In this document: positions 24,416 to 33,707 of the stretch, piece by piece
How positions within the stretch are numbered: the first letter of the stretch is position 1
Layout: each line of letters starts with the position of its first letter
NCBI GenBank assembly: GCA_033220425.1
Contig: CM065649.1
Location: 2,542,001-2,606,000, forward strand
Origin: Lepraria neglecta
Taxonomy: Eukaryota > Ascomycota > Lecanoromycetes > Lecanorales > Stereocaulaceae
Reading direction: 5' to 3'
DNA: 64,000 nt
Position numbers and translations under genes: made by a program
The notes under the pieces: generated by a model
Database searches by the model: none
The model's input: only the letters and a program-made list of their open reading frames with translations
Told to the model about the DNA's origin: nothing

Positions 24416-25223
24416 GCCGGCGATCATGAGTTGCCGGCCTCGGACGCCGCCTGAGGCGAGTAGGTTCCTATTGGCCGTGTCAGGCTGGATGAAGGTGACG
24501 GGGATGCCGAAGTGTTTGGACCATTCAAGAGCCCAGGTGCTGAATACGCCGTCGAAAAGGTGAAATTTGTAGACCATGTTTACAGACTCGACTCCGTTGG
24601 GACCCCAAAACTCTCGGGCGCGGGAGATGGAGTACTCGATGATGCGTCTGGTGAGGGATTTGCTGAAGCTGCAGGTTCGAGAGACGGTGTCGTCTGTAAG
24701 ATCATGCTTGTTGGAGCCTGGATTGCCATTAGCTGGGAAACGTCTTGTTTTCTTGCTTCTTCCCTCCTCGCCACTCATTCTGTTGACGGAAGAATTGGGG
24801 CATGATACCAGTGTAGAAGCCTTGACTTTCGTCTCGGACCAACAGCAAGGCGTTTTCTTCTCGATTGAAGCACTCTACTTTAACCGCTTGAAGACGCTGT
24901 CTCACAAGATACAGCGACTGCGCGTTGATAGCTGTTTTGAATATTACTTGGGTTCCTTGCGCCACCTGTGTCCGGCAGAAGTCTTCGTATTGCTTTACAT
25001 CCTCCGTGGTCTCGCATTCGATGTCTCTTTGGTTGCCGAAGTCAGACATGAGGGAATTGTACGAATGAAATACTCGTGGCGACCGCTGCAGCTCGATGGA
25101 GATCGAGTAACGGCTTGATAGGTATGTCATAACCCTCTCAAAGACATCGGCTAGTTCTTTCCCTGTGCCTCGACCTGCTATATAGCCAACCCTTGCCGGA
25201 AGGGTTCTATTGGATCCATTCAT
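24416..25223 (-). pseudogene. Isocitrate/isopropylmalate dehydrogenase-like gene, 3' part lost at transposon boundary
   Basis: Exon 1 is 25223-24809 (start MNGSNRTLPARVGYIAGRG). A 76-nt intron at 24808-24733 (GTATCA...CCCAG) joins FYT to ANGNPGSNKHDL. Exon 2 then runs to the boundary at 24416. The protein has an N-terminal glycine-rich GYIAGRGTG segment, an Arg-containing AQSLYLVRQRL, SRTCSFSKSLTRRIIEY (equivalent to the RIaryAF helix) and MVYKFHLFDGVF, where the Lys-centred motif of the family (VhKaNvlk.tdGlF) is expected. These are features of the decarboxylating beta-hydroxyacid dehydrogenase fold. About 257 residues remain of an expected 350 or more. The frame continues for 17 codons into the 132-bp repeat (stop at 24365-24367), giving a chimeric tail. 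The cofactor/substrate class is not resolvable, and it may be a catalytic paralogue outside leucine or TCA metabolism. Confidence 0.65.
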
Positions 25224-25639
25224 GTTCGAGAATACAATGCTTGTGAAGCGACAGTTTCTTCCTCTTGAATTAGTCTTGTCTCGTTATGTCCCAAAACACA
25301 AAAACATTTGTTTTAGTAGATGACGAGAGGCGTGCAGGCACGCTAAACTTGTAAAAGTGGGTAGCCTGGCCGCGGTGTTACGCTGTCTAGGAGAATCAGA
25401 AGCATCATCGTGCATGGATGGGAAGACTCAATCCCCATAAGCCCGGCTTGGCAAGCAAGTACAGGATACTTTTACCCAATAAGCTCATTAATCTCTGACT
25501 GGCATATCGCTTTGAAAGCCGCGTCGGAAAAAGAAGGCACCCACTCGGAACCTGCTATCAATCCACCGGAAGGCTCGGTGCCGCGATTCGTCGAAGAATG
25601 TGCGATAGCAAAGACTGTGGAAGGGAATTCTGCACCCCA

Positions 25640-26104
25640 TTACCCATTAAGCAAGCGGTTTCTAAGCCACCACTTCGTAGGGAATATGCGAGGCGGAGAA
25701 ACACATGCAGCATTCACCGCTGATTCACAGCCGTATCTACCCGATGCAGTGACGTTTCCAGTCTCTCGAATTAATGTCATACATTCGTACAGCCCTAAAT
25801 AGCTTGGGAAGTCTGAATTTAGGGCCCTTGAAACGCTCGAACCAAAGCAAACCAACGAGATTATTTTTCCACGTATCAGACTGAGTTGCCGGAGGGAACC
25901 CATTATCTCATTCAGGCTTGGACGGGCGAAATTGCGCTCTTTTCCCACATTTTCCTTGACATGCCACGAGCAACGGTCAATGGTTTTGACCAGCTTTCCA
26001 TAGCTGATATCCATAAATCGATCTAGGGGTGGACTTGTAAGAGGAATGCCTGCAAAAGGTAAGTCTGGAGTGGAGTCAGCCCTTTCATCCCTGAGGTTCG
26101 TCAA
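25640..26104 (-). pseudogene. Hypothetical protein, possible SRR1-like domain fragment
   Basis: A 154-codon open frame on the minus strand. It contains LRQLSLIRGKIISLVCFG followed by LGLYECMTLIRE, which resembles the core of fungal SRR1-like domains (an I-x-K-I-V-C-F-x-L-G strand followed by a helix with Q-H-x-x-A-L-T-I-R-D). The expected C-terminal half is not found in frame: downstream minus-strand frames show weak similarity (for example DMPVRD near 25500) but with stops. I therefore treat it as a decayed gene rather than an intact one. A plus-strand frame at 25410-25802 overlaps it and has no recognisable content. SRR1 proteins are circadian/light-regulation or heme-related factors in other eukaryotes. 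Function here is not claimed. Confidence 0.3.
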
Positions 26105-26342
26105 AAGCCTTCGCCCATAATCTGGTGTGAGCGCCTAGAGTTTAAAGATGCGTACGATTAAATACGACGTTTAGGTAAGTTATACAATACATGTTAAGGC
26201 AGGTTAGGAGCGGGCACTTGGCCACCGAACGGCGCCCGCCATTTCACGGGCACCTAGGTAGATGGTCGAGGTACTCTAGCGATCGCGGGAGAGAGGGAGG
26301 CTCGTCCATTGTTGGGAACCTAACGAAACACTAAATTTTTAA

Positions 26343-26362
26343 CCGCAAGCGAGGAATTCTTG
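26343..26362. promoter_or_regulatory. 20-bp motif shared with the LYS9/ubiquitin-L40 intergenic region
   Basis: CCGCAAGCGAGGAATTCTTG occurs here, 70 bp upstream of the kinase-like gene at 26432, and identically at 35490-35509. The core GAGGAATTCTTG lies between GCAAG and its complement CTTG(C), making a near-palindrome. An exact 20-mer twice in 64 kb is not expected by chance. A regulatory site or a small dispersed repeat could explain it. Confidence 0.4.
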
Positions 26363-26431
26363 GCGTTGTAATTTCTTTCGCAAGCCTCCACTCTGTTGGA
26401 TAGTGTGTGATTATGGAGCCAGGTATGCACC

Positions 26432-27196
26432 ATGTCGTGTGAGGTTAAGGCAATCAGTCCACGTTATACAGGCGTCCACGACAGTGACGACGAGGTTCGC
26501 TTCCTCAGCCGGGCGGCTGGGGCTCATGTTGTATGCCATGATAACAACCTAGTCCTCAAGTCAGGTCAGCGGGTGCGGTGCGGCGAAGAACACGCCATGA
26601 GGCTTGTGGAGCAGCACACTAACGTCCCAGTTCCTCGAATCATCTTCTCGAGCTATCTTCACGACGGAAAGGGCGAGATAGGCATGAATTTCATACCTGG
26701 TTGCACGCTCGGTACAATATGGGATCGGCTTGATGTGCGTGACAAGGAGCGGCTATGCCATGACATCTGGTCTATGATTTCCCAGTGGCGACAGATAATA
26801 CGCCCTCCTCACCTGGCACACCTCTACCAGTGCCTCGCCGATGGCTCTCCAGCGACACCAGATCCGCTCCTTAAGGATCTTGACGACCCACGAAGACCCC
26901 TCTATACCGATGAGGCTGTACGGGCTCGTATCCACCAACGCTACCTCCATTACTTTGGACGACGTTTCGCAGACACATTGCCCGGTATGCTTCCCCGGTC
27001 AAAGGCTTCCGTCTTCACCCACGGTGATATTGCCCCGCGCAATATCATGGTTGATCAGAGTGGCCATATTACCAGCATCATTGACTGGGAGCTGGCAGGA
27101 TGGTATCCGGACTACTGGGAGTACGCGAATATTATGAAGCCGTCCATGGATCACGATTGGCAGAGTTGGATGGATCGCACTGCGACACAGCAATAG
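26432..27196 (+). CDS. Aminoglycoside phosphotransferase (APH)-family kinase-like protein, probably C-terminally truncated
   Basis: 254 codons, no intron. The N-lobe includes NLVLKSG and EEHAMRLVEQHTNVPVPRI. The Brenner catalytic loop is intact (THGDIAPRNIMVD, near residues 196-208: HGD...N), followed by the metal-binding segment SIIDWELAGWYPDYWEY. These are hallmarks of fungal APH/choline-kinase-like proteins, a large and mostly uncharacterised group of small-molecule kinase homologues. The frame stops at TAG 27194-27196. Directly beyond, still in frame, 14 codons encode GDLSGIMASRRVLF and then stop at 27239-27241. That is the typical ending of fungal APH proteins (W-D-L-S-G-I...A-R-R-V-L-F), so the TAG is probably a mutated TGG. 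The loss of 15 residues may be tolerated, because all catalytic motifs lie upstream. Confidence 0.75.
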   Translation: MSCEVKAISPRYTGVHDSDDEVRFLSRAAGAHVVCHDNNLVLKSGQRVRCGEEHAMRLVEQHTNVPVPRIIFSSYLHDGKGEIGMNFIPGCTLGTIWDRLDVRDKERLCHDIWSMISQWRQIIRPPHLAHLYQCLADGSPATPDPLLKDLDDPRRPLYTDEAVRARIHQRYLHYFGRRFADTLPGMLPRSKASVFTHGDIAPRNIMVDQSGHITSIIDWELAGWYPDYWEYANIMKPSMDHDWQSWMDRTATQQ

Positions 27197-27305
27197 GGGG
27201 ATCTCTCAGGAATTATGGCGTCGAGGCGAGTGCTGTTCTAGAGTTCATTCAGGTAGATCAGCAATGCAGTAGCACTTCTCCGTGCATATTCAATAGCTAT
27301 TCTGA

Positions 27306-27542
27306 TATCTACTTTATCATCACGGTGAGCTGGAACATTGGCGAGCCGATTCCTGGGTCGAATTGCAAGATATTCTTCAACCCGCTTTCAATTGTGTGGC
27401 GCATATTGGTACTTTGGCTGACCAAGGTGTTATAGCAAATAACAAGGCTCGGGGTGGCTATCTCAACGTCGATCGCGTTATGTACGCCTTTTCTAACCGA
27501 GACAAGGGCGGACCGTTCCTTAGCAATAATCCTTGTACTTAA
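27306..27542 (+). CDS. Short unassigned open frame (79 codons)
   Basis: The frame contains GELEHWRADSWVELQDILQP and later ANNKARGGYLNVDRVMYAF, with an amino-acid mix that looks protein-like rather than random, but no family is recognised and there is no clear start codon. It may be the remnant or terminal exon of a decayed gene. The rest of 27242-28050 holds no other feature I can support. Confidence 0.2.
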   Translation, partial: YLLYHHGELEHWRADSWVELQDILQPAFNCVAHIGTLADQGVIANNKARGGYLNVDRVMYAFSNRDKGGPFLSNNPCT

Positions 27543-28050
27543 AAGAGCTTTCTCGACGAGGCGTTCGCAAATTTATAGATTTGGCGATAAGAGTTGAGAG
27601 ATTCGGGAAACAAGTTGACAAATAGAAAAGTCTCGATTTAGTCTTTGTAGGATAGTATTAAGGCCTAGCAGATTTAAACACAGAGGGAAACAATGAGACC
27701 TTAAATACCTTCATTCAAATATACAATTCTGAGAATATGAAGATCTTGAGTTGCTCGTCACGGATAGTTGAGAGACCGACTCAACAGGTGATATCAGACT
27801 TGTACTTTCGAATAGGACGTAGTTGTATCGAAATACAGTAAGGAGAAATGATAGGTATGAACAGCATCAATTGAGCACACACTGCCAATGAGTGTAGAAG
27901 AGGTTTCGGTTGGCCCTTCATGATATCCCGATTGTAGCTACTGGGTCCATAGATATGAGAGACGGCCCAGTCTTATAACCAAATGGTTGTCAAAGGCTAT
28001 ATCCATAGTAGATGGTGCAGATCAGCAGGTAGTCCATAATAGTGCAGATC

Positions 28051-28927
28051 TCAGGATCGATAAATAAGTGCTGCCAACGACTCCTCGGAAGCGGTATACT
28101 CGGCGTAGAGGCTGCGATGGGGCAGCACTGAGTCCTCCAGGTGAATGATTTGACAAGGTAGCTGTTTCAGCTCAACGCCCCCCTCTTCCCTCCACCAGGA
28201 TATATTCACCACGAAGCTTTTAGGCTGCTTGATAGCTATTAACGGTTCTAAAATCGCTGATTCTTGATCTGAATTCAGTGTGGCGTTGCGTTGTGTGATG
28301 GACACGATAACATGGAGTATCTTAAGACCTCGCATTCCTGCTAGTGTATGACAAGCTCTCTCCCAATGGGTAGCACTCCAGTTGAATTCTAGAAAGGATT
28401 TAGATCGTAGCAAGGGTCCAAATCCTAATTCGATGTTCAGATTCCGAATGGCGTTCAATCGCTGGGGGGGGGGGAATAGTGACCGAGAGCAAAAACAAAA
28501 CTCCAACATCTCGGAAATCAAATGTGTTATGTCCATAGAGATTGTCGATGCTTTCCGAATAGCTAAGAATAGTTAGTCTTGCGGCTTTCGTATCGAGATA
28601 TAGGTAGGCGCATTTTACGGCAGGTCCGCGGTAAGGGTACGAGGCATCCATCAGTTCCATCGCCTTCCTCGTTCGCAACTCAGGCACCAGTGTCCACACG
28701 TTGAGTACCCCAGCAACTTTAGTCCCGCACATTGCACAAATTTTACATCGTAGATGTCCCAGTCTGTTGTTTATTTTCCTCACGATATGCATCGATTCTC
28801 GGTCCCCCCTAAGAGCCTCAATATAGATAAGTCTCCGGACCTCTAGCGATGGCTTCGAAAACAGCATAGATTGAGACTTTTCCGCCGATGTTTGCATTGT
28901 AAGGCCTGCATTCCACGTCGCAGGCAA
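28051..28927 (-). pseudogene. DUF7730-like fungal protein, frameshifted in a homopolymer
   Basis: The N-terminal frame (from 28927) contains SLEVRRLIYIEALRGD, then TFDFRDVGVLFLLSVTI, the usual F-box-like start and NTFDF segment of fungal DUF7730 proteins. In that family NTFDF...L is followed by I-x-P-Q-R-L-x-x-I-R-x-L. Here the continuation PQRLNAIRNLNIEL is present but in the next frame. The switch falls exactly at a run of eleven G on the plus strand (28464-28474). Ten G, or seven or four, would restore one frame of about 290 codons ending at 28051. Either the gene is broken by homopolymer slippage or the run is a sequencing/assembly error. Members are mostly of unknown function and often lineage-specific. 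Confidence 0.6.
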
Positions 28928-29720
28928 AGGAAGTGTAAGAGCTTGAGGTCGAACTGAGGAAGCGGAATTGGAAGACTGTCCTCCTTAGCCTTTTGGCGAG
29001 CTTGGATTACTTCAGGACTAAAGTAGGCCGGTTCGTGGCGACGGCATTTTCTTATGAGACGACAAGGAGACCAGATGAGGGCAAGGGGTAGTATCTACAC
29101 TAGTTCCCAAGGGCACCGCATTGTGTCTAGGTCGATTGAGAAGGCGCAGCCAATACTAACTGACAGAGGTGTGACTGTTAAATGCTAGAACCGCCGGTCA
29201 ATGATGATTGAGGCTAAGATGTAGATTCGATCTCCGCACGAGTGCGGTTGAGTAGGTTGGCGTAGGATTGTGGCTATGACCCAACATCTGGATTGCCACC
29301 TGAAACCTTGGGGGTGTCCTGAGTGAGTCCATCGTCGCGGGGTAGGACCAGATTGAGCTATTCAGAGGGAACTGATGTTTTGCGATGGTTATGTAGGATT
29401 GATAATTGTTTGAGAGCCATGAATGCGGCTCTGGGAGGCCGGGCTTGGCAGGGCCGCTCCGTCTTAAACGATGATGATGTTGATCCGATACTTTTCTTTA
29501 CTTTAGATCCACATTTGCCTTCCTGCAACACGACACCAACGACTCCTGATCATCCAGCACTCGCTCGACCAAAGGCTCACCATTTGTGTATCCTCCAATA
29601 CCATTTCTGCCTCCGCCTGTCTTGAGGATATCTTCAGCGCCACCTCCAAACCCGAAAGCATACTCATGACAACATACAGCTCGGCGGGCTCTTCATACGT
29701 GGAGGGAGGCTGTCCAGGGC
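28928..29720. other. Intergenic region between divergent DUF7730-like and PPR genes
   Basis: No protein-coding stretch with support. It must contain the promoter of the PPR gene at 29721. I see no clear TATA or CCAAT box to single out. Confidence 0.5.
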
Positions 29721-32700
29721 ATGATAGAGAGAGCGGCAAGATGCTTCGAGACTGGACGACAAGTAATCCGTCGACGAGCCAAGAATCCATTTCGCAGTCG
29801 ACGCTGTCTGCACTCCTCCTTTTGGTCCCATGGGGCCGGTAACATCAACCTACCTGCTTGGTGGATCTTCTTCTTGCAAACGACCGATTCCAACGATGAA
29901 GCTAGATCACGAAGGAGAGTGCATTCTCCAGGAGAAAAGGTGTCGGGGGCACTACAGGAGATCTTCTTGGACTTCTTGTACCCAGTCCAAACTCTGGCTC
30001 TAATTCGGCGACTCAAGCGCTCGACTATTGCACATCAACATGCATCTCAGAATGTCAAGCATTCTTGCAGGAACTACACATCAATTGCCGAAGACGTCAT
30101 CACGGGGGTGAGTGCGGTCGAAACAGAGGCAGAGGCAGAGGCAGCCTCAGCCTCGGTAGCGCCTGCGAAGACAGCAGATGAGCTACGGGAGAACATAAAC
30201 CAAATTCTGAACAAGGAAGATGCGAGAGGGTTTCATGATCAACTGTGGCAGAAATACCAGGATCTCTTAGAGACGTCTGAGTCCCTATCCCACAATGAGC
30301 TTATCAAAATGCTACGATCTTTGGGGAAATCCAAACGGGTTGTTGACATGGAACGCTTGGTAGCTCTTTTCGAGAGTATACCTGTGGAACAGCGACGGGC
30401 CATTCATTACAGTCACGCTGTCTCAGCTGCGCTTACTTTGAAGGATTTGGGGACAGCAATCGCGATCCATCGCGAGGCATTTTCAAGAATCGCAGGCTCC
30501 ATAGGGACTTCGGCAATCCTGGGCTATACGGTACAGCACGATATGTGGCAAGAGGCGATAGATGTATGGCACGCATATTGGGTTAACAAATTAACGTACT
30601 TCATCAGACCTGAAATATGGGCAAGGGTTGATGCTCTTCCATTGACGGAGCTGATGGAAAGGGCCGCGTCGGCAGCAGACTTCGCAATCTCAATCTCGGA
30701 AACCGCAGGGTACGACGCAGCGGTGGCTGCACGCGAGTTTGCTTTAGAGCTCGTTCATCGCGCTCTCAAAACGCACAATGTCGCTTTCGACGTCAACCAT
30801 CACTGGGACATGTTGAAGAAAGCCAGAATGCTCAACCCATCCGATATGGCTTTGCCCGTGTTCGCCTTGAAACAGCTCCTCTCAGTCGACAGCCGTGAGC
30901 ATGGACATCGAGCTTTAAATCTATATCGAATGCTTCGAAAGGAGAGTAACTTTACGCCAACTCGTGTGCTCCTATCAACCATCACGCAGAGATTGATCGC
31001 CGAGAGTGGTACTCTGAGTATGTTCATGATCGTCGACGATTGGCGAAACTATTATCAAACTCTTCCGGCTAAGATTGCAATCGCTGTTGCAGAAGTGCTG
31101 GCTCGGCATGGACAGCTTGAAGCAACTCAAAAACTATTTCACGACTTTTGTATCGAGCATGGACCGCCCAAGGAGACTTCTAAACTCTACCACGCTCTGC
31201 TTCGTACCTACAATCGACGAGCAGATACCGAGGGGATCGTTCGTAAGTGGGACGAACTGCAAGCAGACTACGGCTTTAAGCCTGGCCCCATCGCCTGGAA
31301 TCTCGTCATTTCGACCTTTGCACGCGTGGGCGACCTTGATGGCGCCTGGGCGTGGTTCCAGAAAATGCGTGAGGCAGGACTCCGGCCAGACCATCATACG
31401 TTTTCCAGCATGATGTCTATGTATGGGAAGAGAGGAGATCGGGATGCCGTAGATGATCTATTTCAGATGTCAAAAGAGGAGGGCGTCGAACCAAACACTC
31501 TCATGATTGACACCATCGTTCTGGCTAACATTAACGACGAGAGATTGGACGAAGCGGAGCAGCTCGTATGTCGGGCTGGACAAATGAAATTGGAGGGCTC
31601 GCGGAACTTCATGTGGAACGTCCTTCTCAACGCCTATGCTCTTCGCAGAGATGTGGACAAAGTATCGGACTTGCGTACTAAAATGCAAGAGGACGGTGTC
31701 GTAGCGGACAATATGACTTATGCAGCTCTGATGACAGCACTGAGTGTTGTTAAGCAGCCAGGTGCTGCAAGAAGAATAATGAGGACGGTCATGCCTCGAG
31801 CCAATGTCAAGCGGACAGCATTACACTACGCTATTGTTATGAACGGATATCTTGCAACACAGCAGTACGGACAGGTATTTGAGCTCTACAAGGCCATGCT
31901 AGCGGAAAACCTCGCTCCAAACATGAGCACGCAGAACGTGCTTCTCCGCGCCGCTGCCTCCGTCGACAAAGCATACAAGGCTCCAGAAGTGGAGCCTGGC
32001 GACCAAACAGAGCTCATACGCGCCCAGCAAATCTTTGAGCAGTCTCTCGCGAACCTTGACTCAATTGAACTCGCAGTCTCGGAGCCTCGCAAATTCGCCG
32101 GCCCCAATCCCATCAACGAAGCCTTCTCATCCACCTACTTCGAATACCTCATCTTTCTCTACGGCAAAGACGCCGCCTTCGACAAAGTTTCCGCCCTCTA
32201 CGACCGCTACCTCGAAATTGTCCCCAAACACACAACCCAAGACATCGAAGCGAGCCCACCCATGCGCCTCCTCACCGCTCTAATCGTGACCCACCTCCGC
32301 GCCAACAACTACGAAGATATCGACAAATGCTGGGCTCTCGCGCTCGACAAAGCCGAAAAGATCGCCCGCAAATCCTCCGTTACCGACACCTCTGAGTCAA
32401 ACTGGGTCCTCCACTCCCGCCGCTTCATCATCAACCTTCCACTATCCCAATACATCAACGCTCTCAGCGCCCAAAATCGTGTCGACTCCATCATATCTAC
32501 CGTCAAATACCTCCATGAGGCCGGCTTCGCCCTCAACTCCCCAAACTGGAACCTCTACACCCGCACCCTCGCTATGTCGCCCGACTTAAGTCACCAAGCC
32601 CTCGCCTTCCGCCTCTGCGAAGCAGAACTAATGCCTTCTTGGCCTGGATGGGCCACCTTCCGCGACCCCGAATACATGAAAGTCAAATTCAAAGCGATAA

Positions 32701-32918
32701 CGCGGAATACGCTGCTCATGCCGCAGAGAAGAATGCCGGCTTATGTTACGTTGGTGCATTTGGCTAGGTGTTATTTGGTTGCGAAGAGAAGACGGCGGAG
32801 GGGAGATTTGACTGTTACGGAGTTGGGGGAGATGGCGCCGAGGACGGTGGATGCGGTGTTGAATATGCCGAGGTTGGAGGATCGGCCGCAGACTACGATA
32901 CTCAGGCCAGAGTCATAG
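29721..32918 (+). CDS. Mitochondrial pentatricopeptide-repeat protein, Cya5-like translation/assembly factor
   Basis: 1065 codons without intron. The N-terminus is basic and has the fungal signature CLHSSFWSHGA...LPAWW then FLDFLYPVQTLALIRR, followed by an Ala/Glu-rich linker (about residues 135-155), consistent with a mitochondrial presequence region. The middle (roughly residues 490-730) contains tandem PPR helical pairs such as IAWNLVISTFARVGDLDGAW and HTFSSMMSMYGKRGD, followed by YAALMTALSVVKQPGAARRI. The architecture matches the fungal proteins annotated as Cya5 or complex-assembly PPR proteins. In Neurospora, cya-5 is needed for cytochrome oxidase subunit 1 expression. PPR domains bind organellar RNA, so a role in maturation or translation of a mitochondrial mRNA is inferred. 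Paralogues exist, so the exact orthologue is not certain. It converges with LYS9. Confidence 0.8.
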   Translation: MIERAARCFETGRQVIRRRAKNPFRSRRCLHSSFWSHGAGNINLPAWWIFFLQTTDSNDEARSRRRVHSPGEKVSGALQEIFLDFLYPVQTLALIRRLKRSTIAHQHASQNVKHSCRNYTSIAEDVITGVSAVETEAEAEAASASVAPAKTADELRENINQILNKEDARGFHDQLWQKYQDLLETSESLSHNELIKMLRSLGKSKRVVDMERLVALFESIPVEQRRAIHYSHAVSAALTLKDLGTAIAIHREAFSRIAGSIGTSAILGYTVQHDMWQEAIDVWHAYWVNKLTYFIRPEIWARVDALPLTELMERAASAADFAISISETAGYDAAVAAREFALELVHRALKTHNVAFDVNHHWDMLKKARMLNPSDMALPVFALKQLLSVDSREHGHRALNLYRMLRKESNFTPTRVLLSTITQRLIAESGTLSMFMIVDDWRNYYQTLPAKIAIAVAEVLARHGQLEATQKLFHDFCIEHGPPKETSKLYHALLRTYNRRADTEGIVRKWDELQADYGFKPGPIAWNLVISTFARVGDLDGAWAWFQKMREAGLRPDHHTFSSMMSMYGKRGDRDAVDDLFQMSKEEGVEPNTLMIDTIVLANINDERLDEAEQLVCRAGQMKLEGSRNFMWNVLLNAYALRRDVDKVSDLRTKMQEDGVVADNMTYAALMTALSVVKQPGAARRIMRTVMPRANVKRTALHYAIVMNGYLATQQYGQVFELYKAMLAENLAPNMSTQNVLLRAAASVDKAYKAPEVEPGDQTELIRAQQIFEQSLANLDSIELAVSEPRKFAGPNPINEAFSSTYFEYLIFLYGKDAAFDKVSALYDRYLEIVPKHTTQDIEASPPMRLLTALIVTHLRANNYEDIDKCWALALDKAEKIARKSSVTDTSESNWVLHSRRFIINLPLSQYINALSAQNRVDSIISTVKYLHEAGFALNSPNWNLYTRTLAMSPDLSHQALAFRLCEAELMPSWPGWATFRDPEYMKVKFKAITRNTLLMPQRRMPAYVTLVHLARCYLVAKRRRRRGDLTVTELGEMAPRTVDAVLNMPRLEDRPQTTILRPES

Positions 32919-33707
32919 GGTTGGAGAGGAGAGGGGAAAGTTGACCGGGTGGGGGGTTGTACATAGTATTTTAGGAGTGGTATATGGCGTTTCGGTGTAT
33001 GTAGAGATCGCGGACTCGGCTCTTTGAGTAGATCAACGCATTGCACGTAGTGCACATTCACATATGTTTTTTTTATTCCACATCAAAGCAAGCAACTCAT
33101 TGACCGAGGACAACATGAAAAGGGCTGCACTGGAACGATCAAATGAGTGGACGTCGGGCAGGCAACACTCTGCGGCGCCCTTATGTATACGAGGGAAGAA
33201 ACCCTTTGCGGTTTCGGTCGTCTACCAGCTTAGATCTCAAATGATATTTAGTTGCTCTCGTGCAGCAGACCTGACAGCTTACCAACTTGAATTTCGTAGG
33301 TTTCGATATATTCATCGCGCTGGAAGATTTGTTTCTAAACCAGTCACAAGCTTCGATCGTGTTTGAACTGGTCTATTCGAGGCCTGATATAAATTAAGGT
33401 AGGGATTTGGAGCTTCTTACACACTCGCTCGCCAGAGGTTTTGCCCTGTTGGGGCTTGAATTACGATAGAGTTGCTATGGGACCCGTGGCTTGATGGTAG
33501 TATGAGTTTGGGTTCAGGGGTAGTTAGTGTGCCTGGGAGGGACGCCTTCAGCAGCTCAACTGTTAAATAGTTTAGTTGAGTCTAAGGAGTCGTGGAGTTG
33601 ATATGGTACACTTTGAAGGGCGCAAGGCCACGATGTTGATATATCTATGATGCATTATTTCGTAAAATCTTGGCCTGATTACTTGATTGGTGCTTTGCAT
33701 GTTTCTC
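32919..33707. other. Intergenic region between convergent PPR and LYS9 genes
   Basis: Holds the two 3' untranslated regions. A 100-codon plus frame at 33064-33366 has no recognisable content and I do not call it a gene. No repeat or RNA gene seen. Confidence 0.5.

Noticed and set aside
24512-25118. Two overlapping plus-strand frames (97 and 180 codons)
   Set aside because: Antisense to the dehydrogenase-like pseudogene, whose minus-strand exons splice into a recognisable fold.
25410-25802. Plus-strand 130-codon frame
   Set aside because: Overlaps the SRR1-like minus-strand fragment; no recognisable domain and no supporting splice or start context.
33064-33366. 100-codon plus frame between PPR gene and LYS9
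   Set aside because: Lies in the shared 3' region of convergent genes; no recognisable content.
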